In this document: positions 46,001-52,700 of the stretch, piece by piece
How the letters are laid out: each line of letters starts with the position of its first letter
Numbering within the stretch: the first letter of the stretch is position 1
Origin: Pontederia crassipes
Lineage: Eukaryota; Streptophyta; Magnoliopsida; Commelinales; Pontederiaceae
Assembly: GCA_030549335.1 (NCBI GenBank)
Contig: CM060194.1
Coordinates: 32,570,171 to 32,634,170, forward strand
DNA: 64,000 bases
Direction of reading: 5' to 3'
The notes under the pieces: generated by a model
What the model was told of the DNA's origin: nothing
The model's input: the letters and a program-made list of their open reading frames with translations, nothing else
The model's database searches: none
Program-made: the position numbers and the translations under genes

Positions 46001-47438
46001 CCTTCTGGATAGCTTTTTTAGGAGATCCTTCTGGGTAGTTGTGAATGTGTAATAAGTTGACATCTAGAGTTTTTAGTGGATTCCAAGACTTTTTGTGATT
46101 ATGATACCATATATTGTCGAATTCAAAAAAGAAAAAGCAACAGATTTACATAGTAGTGTGAAAAGCACAAAATGCTATCATGATGAAACATCAAACAATG
46201 CAAATAATAGAAAGATGTATTCTTCTCATGACATCACTTCAAGCAGAGGATTCGACTGCAAACAGAAGAAATCAAAAGTATTGGTCTCTGGAATACACAA
46301 CGCTAAAATGAGAAGATATACGGATAATAACAAGAATTATTAATACTTTGGTGTAAGGTGGAAATGCATAAACTTTCTTAATAGTCTCTCTCTTATATGA
46401 ATCAAGTCTTCAGGAAAGGTAATCAAAGTTTCATCATGTACAAACCTTTGCTACACTTTCAATTTGATCCAAGAAAGACAGTATGTGGCGCAGAGTTAGA
46501 GATCGATACCACAACTGATGCAACTGCTTATTGCGTGAACCCAGAAGTTTCTTTGCCTCTGCCATATCTATCTTCAGAGCAGAAATGCTCTCGGCTGATT
46601 CACTAAACAATCGCAGTATCTGAAGAAGGCAACAAGTGAAGTGGAGGGAATGATGTAAATTTATTTAGTTTAAATAGTCCAAGTTTAACTGACTGACAGG
46701 AAAAGATTAGGACTAACTTGAGAGTAGTTTTGGATCGCTTTGTTGAAGCCATGATGATAAGCATGTACAACTTCATCTACAACATCTTCAACCAAATCAC
46801 TTTGTTCCTTCAGAAATTGCACTTCACCGTCACGATCCTTGGATGTCAATATGTGAACAACATGTGGCAATGAATCAAAACGAGCGGCAGCCCAACTTTC
46901 ATCTATTCTGTTGAGCCCTTCTCTCAGATACTGCATAGAAGCAAGAAAAGTGCGTCCACAGAGCAAATTCAAATATAAAGCACTTGCGCTTACGTTTTCC
47001 GTCGCTAATAAATAAGAATATACATGTGTAGAGTAGAAACTAAAGAACAACTGGAAATATATGTTAAGGAGAATCAAATAAACACCAAACAGACAGAAGC
47101 ATTATTGGGCTTTTCGAAAACTATGCAATTATGTTATTCTACTGCCAGGGGTTTTATGTGCCGGGTCATGGTACACTCTCCAAATGAATAAGAATCAAAA
47201 TTGTGATCTATGACATGAGTCACACTTCAGATTGAAAACATTGAGAATCAATTTTTTAATATATCCTCATTTGTACTTACTGGAACACCTTATGTAATTA
47301 TGTTTCAAGAGCCAAGCCAACATGACAAAGTTGATTTCTTGATATAAAAGGTAATACTAAAATGCATTAAAAGCATACCGCCTTGTCAGCAGGGATCGGC
47401 AACCCCTCGAACATCCACCTAGTTCTTCCCGAATTCAT
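14287..47438 (-). CDS. SEC8: exocyst complex subunit SEC8 (EXOC4), 26 coding exons, frameshifted copy
   Basis: Exons in gene order: 47438-47379, 46930-46718, 46619-46446, 44143-44042, 39140-39031, 38733-38560, 37975-37804, 37708-37602, 34544-34240, 34146-33980, 33833-33718, 32478-32411, 25421-25303, 25229-25180, 24158-24058, 19759-19647, 19582-19475, 18708-18511, 16940-16855, 16100-15902, 15820-15742, 15233-15132, 15031-14957, 14680-14585, 14500-14451, 14374-14287. Phases match at every junction. The product (about 1076 residues once the shift is ignored; Arabidopsis is about 1050) follows plant SEC8 throughout: RIDESWAAARFDSLPHVVH and SRRTRTLKGD near the start, SECQQLVCEILRATPEAA centrally, INLLGVQQICRNTIALEQ and LKVNVPGREIPVDAERR at the end. 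SEC8 is a tethering subunit of the exocyst at the plasma membrane and cell plate. Oddities: exon 21 is 79 nt instead of 78, shifting the frame; intron 11 is GC-AG; introns are packed with transposons. Confidence 0.93.
15742..15820 (-). other. SEC8: SEC8 exon 21 with 1-nt insertion (frameshift)
   Basis: The exon should encode 26 residues, EMTN followed by RDYSEDQDAEEPDDFVMSLT and AL, needing 78 nt between a phase-0 acceptor and donor. It has 79. The extra base lies in AACAAGAGAC, where conserved Asn-Arg needs AAC-AGA. As read, the frame ends 13 codons into this exon at TGA, giving about 927 residues and losing the last ~150. No alternative phase-0 acceptor rescues the frame. All five later exons are intact, so this is either a very recent mutation or a consensus error in the assembly. 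Confidence 0.8.
17137..17487. repeat. 119-bp tandem repeat, about three copies
   Basis: Units begin tctaccagtatgtgagtac at 17137, 17256 and 17368. The spacing is 119 and then 112 because the middle unit lacks the 7-bp gtacact end. Copies differ at only a few positions. The array lies within SEC8 intron 18. Confidence 0.9.
17895..17941 (+). mobile_element. SINE tail only (5'-truncated insertion)
   Basis: Only the last ~47 bp of the SINE/RTE 3' end, agccgaccccacctagtggg onward to (TTG)n, inserted at a site reading tattttaagtcactagct. The same target word follows it. Confidence 0.8.
17961..18178 (+). mobile_element. Au-like SINE, near full length
   Basis: Runs from a short 5' extension (atgaacatggataaagg) through the SINE head cgcctatgttttatagccgg to the tail agtgggataaggctttg and (TTG)n. 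The target word tattttaagtcact flanks it at about 17943 and 18179, so three target copies bracket this element and the preceding tail. Confidence 0.8.
20263..20449 (+). mobile_element. Au-like SINE, full length
   Basis: Head aactccgcctatgtttta, weak B-box-like word tgtcgaatctc, tail gataaggctttgttgttgt. The 17-bp target duplication atcttcctcttaa(t/c)ttt lies at 20246-20262 and 20450-20466. Located in SEC8 intron 15, antisense to SEC8. Confidence 0.9.
21464..21484. repeat. C21 run in a C-rich low-complexity tract
   Basis: About 21 consecutive C bases within CCCACC and CACACA repeats (21420-21500). The minus strand would be an uninterrupted G run able to form quadruplex. Confidence 0.85.
21690..22750 (+). 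mobile_element. degenerate L1-type LINE 3' fragment
   Basis: Shifted frames give peptides parallel to the better LINE at 25766-31136: RDSWTLLFRASLSNQQFTEL matches its SWTPLFRSPLSDQRLSDL, and a later stretch (about 22290) reads PLNIKTF...RGRILTQIYRMRW like its zinc-binding reverse-transcriptase tail. Many stops. In SEC8 intron 15. Confidence 0.65.
23802..23817 (+). mobile_element. 16-bp remnant insertion of an L1 3' end
   Basis: The 15-bp word atctactctctttga occurs at 23787-23801 and again at 23818-23832. Between the copies is only tctcctc plus an A run, which equals the 3' end of the local L1 family (cctctcaaaaaa). This fits an extremely 5'-truncated LINE insertion with its target duplication. 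Confidence 0.55.
24431..24610 (-). mobile_element. Au-like SINE, full length
   Basis: Complete minus-strand copy from the (TTG)n tail (left) to the cgcctatgttttatagccgg head (right). Perfect 18-bp target duplication aaaaactacttagataaa at 24413-24430 and 24611-24628. Sense with respect to SEC8, intron 14. Confidence 0.92.
26298..27227 (+). pseudogene. LINE ORF1-like frame
   Basis: Open frame of 309 codons in the position of a LINE ORF1, rich in proline, serine and arginine towards its end. The stretch just upstream (about 26240-26310) reads VIDIHGLPLHLLQPDVVMAV, resembling the DUF4283-type nucleic-acid-binding region found in plant L1 ORF1 proteins. No CCHC knuckle seen. Function inferred from position. 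Confidence 0.5.
27465..28196 (+). pseudogene. LINE endonuclease domain, frameshifted
   Basis: Begins MKVLTWNVRGLGDAGRRR, the conserved WNVRGL start of plant L1 endonucleases, with the catalytic-loop E in LLRETKL. A shift near 27626 moves to the next frame, which carries GGDFNVTLDMDDR, ARSRLDRFL and the terminal SDHTPLLW motif. Broken between the two halves. Confidence 0.85.
28743..30274 (+). pseudogene. LINE reverse transcriptase, interrupted
   Basis: The first part (28743-29237) has the fingers motif NSEGSPDPDGFPVFFYREFW, the FQPIALSNTIYLVVARVLANR block and the palm KVDFSRAYDSLSW. After a stop and shift the second frame (29348-30274) has QRGVRQGCPLAPMLFTLAVD and the active-site YADDTVFF. 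A zinc-binding tail follows further on (about 30590-30780, RLPLKVKIFAWLLRRERILT with C-x2-C and H-x3-C pairs). Confidence 0.88.
31978..32292 (+). mobile_element. truncated L1 3' end
   Basis: About 315 bp ending ctttcttctctcaaaaaag, with a peptide PLKVKLFSWLMRCG (near 32091) matching the zinc-binding tail of the local L1. An 18-bp word ctgccacttcatttggag is duplicated inside (about 32040 and 32064). In SEC8 intron 12, close to exon 12. Confidence 0.6.
32778..33127 (+). mobile_element. TRIM retrotransposon with an inverted extra LTR
   Basis: The 3' LTR at 33045-33127 is 83 bp, TGTTAAGAATATAAAATC to CAAATTTAACA, preceded by a purine-rich tract (gtgaggaggag). The primer-binding site tggtatcagagcc at 32912-32924 follows the last 18 bp of a 5' LTR (32894-32911). 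Left of this, in place of the rest of the 5' LTR, is an inverted 83-bp LTR (32778-32860) followed by an inverted polypurine segment (ctccccctcacatgtgggct). There is no coding sequence. Located in SEC8 intron 11. Confidence 0.75.
33717..33718 (-). other. SEC8: GC-AG intron donor of SEC8 intron 11
   Basis: The exon ends ...AAGAG and the intron begins GCAAGTATATG, the strong consensus AG|GCAAGT for GC-AG introns. Joining here gives K-R-D-G-S-E-G-L-S-F, colinear with SEC8. The only nearby GT (AGGCAA|GTATAT) would put the next exon out of frame and hit TGA within a few codons. Confidence 0.85.
35181..35352 (+). mobile_element. Au-like SINE, full length
   Basis: Head aactccgcctatattttata to tail gataaggctttg(TTG)n. 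Target duplication gttctttttacactca (16 bp) at 35165-35180 and 35353-35368. Lacks about 7 bp (aatatgac) before the cgtatgatcc word. In SEC8 intron 8. Confidence 0.9.
36380..36540 (-). mobile_element. Au-like SINE, 5'-truncated
   Basis: Minus-strand copy with intact (TTG)n tail at the left, ending at ctttatccgagcttggga on the right, so it lacks the head. In SEC8 intron 8; no clear target duplication. Confidence 0.8.
36880..36950 (+). mobile_element. SINE 3' 71 bp, truncated insertion
   Basis: Begins gaacatggatcaacgaaatc and ends ggctttgttgttgt. Perfect 17-bp target duplication ataagttaaaaataaat at 36863-36879 and 36951-36967. Confidence 0.88.
36976..37024. repeat. (TTA)n microsatellite
   Basis: About sixteen tandem TTA units following a TTTAT stretch, in SEC8 intron 8. 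Confidence 0.9.
37307..37386 (+). repeat. solo TRIM LTR
   Basis: 80-bp copy of the LTR seen at 33045-33127 (tgttaagaatataaaatt to caaatttaaca), with a 3-bp deletion in the gttgctctt region. The preceding acgctcacgtaggag resembles the TRIM polypurine end, so it may be a truncated element and not a clean solo LTR. Confidence 0.75.
38414..38480 (+). mobile_element. 67-bp 5'-truncated RTE/SINE tail insertion
   Basis: Begins gcggaatggcgtcgtatgat and ends in (TTG)n. Perfect 16-bp target duplication aatctatttcatctca at 38398-38413 and 38481-38496. The gcggaatggcg start matches the RTE LINE end better than most SINE copies. Only about 80 bp from SEC8 exon 6. Confidence 0.88.
39541..39744 (+). mobile_element. 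dimeric Au-like SINE
   Basis: One target duplication (ttattttaatctacat, 39525-39540 and 39745-39760) encloses two joined SINE units. The first is ggtccaaagc fused directly to ccccacctagtgggataaga with its own (TTG)n. The second starts at tggtcccaagcccggata and runs to the tail. Both units carry aagActttg where other copies have aagGctttg, so they share a source. Confidence 0.85.
41678..42708 (-). pseudogene. RTE reverse transcriptase core, two frames
   Basis: Two minus-strand frames, 42708-42244 and 42214-41678, cover the fingers/palm and palm/thumb parts respectively and are joined across a small shift at about 42230. The catalytic FADD is retained. Confidence 0.88.
43271..43448 (-). mobile_element. 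Au-like SINE nested in the RTE LINE
   Basis: Complete minus-strand SINE with tail at the left and head at the right. Perfect 17-bp target duplication ttgcatatcaagaacta at 43254-43270 and 43449-43465. It inserted near the 5' end of the truncated LINE. Confidence 0.9.
45020..45670 (-). mobile_element. retrotransposed DDL gene fragment ending in a SINE, inside SEC8 intron 3
   Basis: Nearly identical to 50295-50955 of DDL; I find one substitution (gaataTggc against gaataCggc) plus a shorter tail repeat. In transcript order it holds the last ~36 nt of DDL exon 8, the retained intron, complete exon 9 (copy at 45446-45516), part of the next intron, and the full SINE (45020-45189) with its (TTG)n end. 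It is flanked by the perfect 18-bp duplication ataaatctcattaaaaca at 45002-45019 and 45671-45688. At the 5' junction donor and target share ata. Truncated 5' end, TTG 3' end and target duplication are the marks of LINE-type target-primed reverse transcription. Confidence 0.9.
45446..45516 (-). pseudogene. duplicated DDL FHA exon, sense in SEC8 intron 3
   Basis: Exact copy of DDL exon 9 (50727-50797), encoding DNRIEPQRYYELFEKDTIKF and GNS, with its acceptor (TGTGCAG) and donor (AG|GTATGAG) intact. It is on the same strand as SEC8. It is 71 nt, so inclusion between phase-0 SEC8 exons 3 and 4 would shift the frame. No evidence that it is used. Confidence 0.85.
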
Positions 47439-47870
47439 CTTGAAATCCAAATTGAGACCTGAAATGACCACAAACACCGTTGAAGAAAAAAGCACAGTTC
47501 AATGATGCTCAAGAATGAAGACTCCAAATCAAGCAAAAAAGATATCTCAAACGGAGTGGGATAGACTAAATGAGATCGAATCTACACGAATTGAGGAGAA
47601 TTGTCACCGGTGAGAGTATCTTCAGATCTGATGGGCGATCGAAGACCTCCTCCTGGAAGCGAAGCGGAGAGACCACAGCGAATCGATCTGGGAGAAGAGA
47701 AGAGATATCGAAGTGAGAGAGAGAGGAGTTCGGAAAGCTCCAGCGGGAGAAGAAGAGGAGAAAAATCGGGGAAACGAAATAAAAAAAATAGGAAAAGTGT
47801 AAGAAATATTAGAAAGAAAAAAAAGGTGAACCGGGGCGGTTGCCTTTAAACGGTCCAAATGCCCGGGTTA
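47439..47870 (-). promoter_or_regulatory. SEC8 5' leader and proximal promoter
   Basis: Upstream of the SEC8 start codon the minus strand shows a plausible acceptor (ATTTCAG|GTCTC, about 47459), suggesting an intron in the 5' leader. A purine-rich stretch with gagagagag words (47700-47830) on the plus strand is a CT-rich leader on the transcribed strand. Transcription start not fixed. A plus-strand open frame at 47601-47849 is this leader read backwards. Confidence 0.45.
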
Positions 47871-49002
47871 ACGTGGATCGTTGTCTAATTAACAATTTAT
47901 TTCACTTATACCTGTTTGGATAATTTGTAACGTTTTATGTTGTTTTGAAATACTTTTGTAAGACACTCTAAATAAAAGTGTCATATCACAACTTAATAAA
48001 GGGATGAAAAAAGACAATAACATTTTTTTAATACACCTTAAAATACTTTGCAAAATTATACTATTATAAAATGCATTCTCTTCCAAATGTTTGAAATCGT
48101 TTTTTTTTTTAATATTTCACGTATAGCCGAAGAGTGAAATAGACAGAGGCCCAAAGAAATTCCTTTTAAAGTCAGATAAAAACTACACACATACAAGATA
48201 GAATTTTGCAAAGGAGCTACACACTACATTTTCTTTTAATGTTTGCATTTGTCATGTTACATATTACTTCACTCGGTTAAAACTTTTCATTATTGCCATC
48301 AACTGTGTAGAATTCTGAAACATCATGAAAAATCTTATGAATTTGTAAAATAAAAATGTTATAAATTACTATATTGTATATGTGGCATAAAAATTGTAAT
48401 ATTATAGTATGTATTGAAATTGTTATAATAAAATAAAGAAGTATAATATTATTATGTCAATTAATGCAATATATTCTCGTACTTTTCTCCCAGTGAAACA
48501 TATATGCTTCTTCTTTTTAATTTTTTTTTTCTTTTCCCGTATCTTCCATTGTCACTGAAAACTATTATGTTAAGCATGAGTAAATTTTAAAGAAAATGGT
48601 AAATACTTCGTGTAATGTAGTGTTTTATAAAGTAAATAAATACGTGAATAATAAATATATGAAAGAAAAATAAACGATCGATTTTTCAATCACAAAGTGT
48701 TTCCTGTACTTCTCAATGATTAATTTCTACTGTTGAAGGATCTTACGTCGTACATGGATAAAATCACTCGACAATGTCACGGTGCTCATATAAATTCTTA
48801 ATCACAAGGTGATCAGATGCTTCAAATAACTTTGACTCTTCCAATTCTTCAAACAACCAAATATCATCGCTTTGGAGTAGTGAACTTACTGCAAGCAAAC
48901 TATTTAAACCGTCTTCCGCTTGACAGAACATCAGAAAGGAAGATGTAGTTTACCATTTCTGCCATCAAAATCATGATCTTATCATCAACATCGAAACAGC
49001 AA

Positions 49003-49195
49003 GTACATCCCAAAACAAAAACACTTCGATTCCATAAAGCTCATTGATGGACACATGTCAATCTTAGACTTATACATCATATATAGAATGCTTGTTAAAG
49101 TACCATCCCAAAACAAAAACACTTCGATTCCATCAAGCTCGTTGATGGACACATGTCAATCTGACTTGTACATCATATATAGAATGCTTGTTAAA
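49003..49195. repeat. 98-bp tandem duplication in DDL 3' region
   Basis: Two copies of a unit containing aacaaaaacacttcgattcc and gatggacacatgtcaatct, offset by 98 bp, with a handful of differences. It lies beyond the DDL stop codon, possibly in or after its 3' untranslated region. Confidence 0.85.
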
Positions 49196-49725
49196 TTGGA
49201 AAGTGGGAACCAAGAATCCTTCCAAAATCTGTTGCAATCATTTCGATTAGCAAAAAATTGAAACTTGACATTGCAGTACAAGTATGTTATACTTCGTTAA
49301 CACAAATGCAAAGCATACAGAAAACTGAGATTACGCTGTACTGTGACGATGATATGAAACCAGAATGGCTTTAACTTGCACGGGCCAATGGATGACAAAA
49401 ATTTGAAGCGTCCACATTGTAACTAAATATCTGAATATCATAATTTGGGACAAATAAACTAAAAAGGTTGCTAGCAGTTTCTCCATTTACTTTCCCATGT
49501 CTTCACACAGAATGCAATTTGACTCGTCCTGTCCCAGGAAAGACTGTCAGGAAGAACATGCTGACCTTCAAATTTTCCGATTATTGAAGTTTCCATGAAC
49601 AAGTTCAGAACATTCTGAATGCCAAGAATCAAACTAAAAAAACAGAAGTTCTTGTCTACTTTCCACAAGTTCAACAGGCAAAGTCGCCAAAAGCATATTC
49701 TTGGGCATTCAACTCGATTGACCAT

Positions 49726-52700
49726 TTAAGAAGTCGAGTTCTCATGCAACAACACATATTCCCGGCTGCAAAGAAGTTGATCAAGACATTTCAGATATTA
49801 TGCCGTAATAAGATAGTGAGAACTTTCAAACAATTTATTTTCAAAACCTACGTTGATAACGTAGTTGACACACCATTTTCATTTGTTACCAGTCTAAGAA
49901 TAAAATTGAGATATAATAAAGGAAAATTTTAAGAAGATAACCGTCAAAAAGAAGAAAGTTTTAAAATGATAGATTAAAGAATTCACCCGTTCTGCAAATA
50001 AAAATTTGCGAAGTAATGCACTCACTATTTCTTTTTTGAGAAGGTGCACTCACTATTTCTTAGAAATACAGAATATAACTTCCTATCAGAGTACTGTAAC
50101 TATATGAAAATACAGAAGAATAAAAGTCTATAAAAATGTCATTGTTAGAGAAGAACATGAATACAGATTTCATCACAAAAACAGAATACGGGTACAAAAA
50201 AATTACTCAGATTTAACAGTTAGTTTTAGAGCCTGCAAGTCAGAAATACTGTTTTGTGTGACTACCAGTGTATTATGGTAATAGATACCTTTTACAACAA
50301 CAACAACAACAAAGCCTTATCCCACTAGGTGGGGTCGGCTACATGGATCATACGACGCATTCGTTGATCCATGTTCATGAGATTCGACAGGGTTTTACGC
50401 TGGCTGTCGGGGCCTAACACAACCCTCCTCCTTTATCCGGGCTTGGGACCGGCTATAAAACATAGGCGGAATAGATACCTTTTATATTAAGGTAAATGTT
50501 GCATCACAAAAACAGAATACGGCTACAAAAAAATTACAGTTAGTTTTAGAGCCTGCAAGTCAGAAATATTGTTGTGTGACTACCAGTGTATTATGGTAAT
50601 AGATACCTTTTATATTAAGGTAAACGTTGGCCCATGTATTTATTTATTGTAAGGATCATAAGAACAAATAGAAACCATTACTGACTGCTATGTTCCAGCA
50701 ATTCAACCAAGACATTAATCTCATACCTACTATTACCAAACTTAATAGTATCTTTTTCAAAAAGCTCATAATAACGTTGTGGTTCAATGCGATTATCCTG
50801 CACAGATAAAAGCTCATGTTAATAGAAATAAAATTCACCAGAAGATTGTGAAATTGTTCTGGAAACTTTTGAAAATGATAAGGTAACAAGAAATTACAAT
50901 TAAAAAAATCTTACATTAATAAAAGTTCCATTTGTACTTCCAAGATCCATAATATAAGGCCTGGAAAATGGAAAATCCACTATATTCAACCCACCATGGA
51001 TAGCACATGATGAGATCTTACAAAATACAGAAAAAGCAAAAAAAAAAAATCGTTTGGATGCAATATATGGTGAAAAAACTGTATTACCTTACTTGCTTTG
51101 ACATTAAACCATCAGGTTGTTCCTTTTCTACAAGCCTGCAATAATGAAACTTGTATAATATTAGGACTGAACTCAGTACCTCATAAACTAATGTGTCAAG
51201 GTCAGTTAAACATTGATCCACCTATATTGAATAACAGCATGTTGTTTGCTACAAGATGGATGATCTGTTGGAATGTCAGCGACTCTCCTCTCCCTACCAA
51301 AAAGGTAGCAGCTCTGGCGATGCACATAAAGGGGTTCTGTTCATCGGATATATAAGTAAATACAAATAAGACATTTCAGCATTGAACATGAAGCATATTT
51401 ACATTTTGTAGTCAGCAAAGATAGAAGCTTGCCATCAGAAATAGAAAAAAGGATCAAATTTCAGCATCAGAACTACTTATTTGCACTTGTAAACACGATT
51501 TATTCATTCAAGAAATTAACTTGTACACTTTTTTATGCAAATCAATATAAAGCAATGATGGGAGATAACTATATTCAAGTCCAATCAACAAGTAAAATGC
51601 AACAGGAATTACCATTGAGAACTTCCCCTGATTTGAAAACATACAATCTCCATCTTATATCTGGTTTCCGTGCATCCCCCGGTTCAGTAAAAAGCAAAGT
51701 TACACCTACGTTATTTCAGAAGTATCAGTAAAGCATCATTTTTCTCAGGAAAAACGTGAAATTAAATGACAAAGATGAAGCAATAATTTGTCAAAAACTC
51801 CGTTATTTGACGCACAAAGACATCTGTGACCTGTATTGAAGTAGCTTGCAAATAACTCAGCTCATGAAATGTTAAACAAGCAAGTTAAATTGAAAAGTCA
51901 CCTCGAACTTTATTTGTCTCCTCGGCGAGTTTTCCTGACAGTTCAAACGATGGTTTTTGCTGCATAAAAGTTTGAAATGCAAGATTATTTATGAAGAATA
52001 AGGATGTGAAATCATGGCGTCGTATGATCCATGTAGCCGACCCCACCTAGTGGGATAAGGCTTTGTTGTTGTTGTTGTGTTTGTGAAGAGTAGATCAAAT
52101 AATTTGAAGTCCGATTAAAAGAGGGAGAGGGAGACCAAGGCGGACACTTGGCGAACTAATAGAGCAAGATCTATTGGTGAATAATATACCGAAATGTTTG
52201 GTTACTAATAGAGCGGAATGGCGTCGTATGATCCATGTAGCCGACCCCACCTAGTGGGATAAGGCTTTGTTGTTGTTGTTGTTGGTGCCTACTTCAAAGG
52301 AGAAGAAATAAAGCCGAAAATATAAGTTTGTAAAAGGAAAACAGGAAGAGTGGAAGATAAGAATTATTAGACTATGAAGGTTACAAAGGGCCAAGGCAAA
52401 AACATTACACACTAGTCAAGAATAGTAGTCAAAGTTAGACAAAATAATAAACAGAGATCGCACTCAACCAACCAACAAAAGAAGAGTTTATTACGTGCAA
52501 CAATAATCCTGAACCATTCACAATTCTTTTTCTCCTTTTTCTTGGTGTAGTTGTTCCAATTTAATGGACACACTATCTATGAAGTACAAGTTAGCAAATG
52601 ATACTTTAATTAATCATTCAAACCTTTTCCTTTTCATTCAGGGCTGCCTCCGCTGCCTTCATCTTTGCAACCGAATCATTATCAATATCATCACCCCTGC

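Noticed and set aside
45375..50889. Two identical 77-codon minus-strand open frames (45375-45608 and 50656-50889)
   Set aside because: They cross the DDL exon 9 and its introns in the wrong frame. They are identical only because the DDL fragment was copied into SEC8; not a duplicated small gene.
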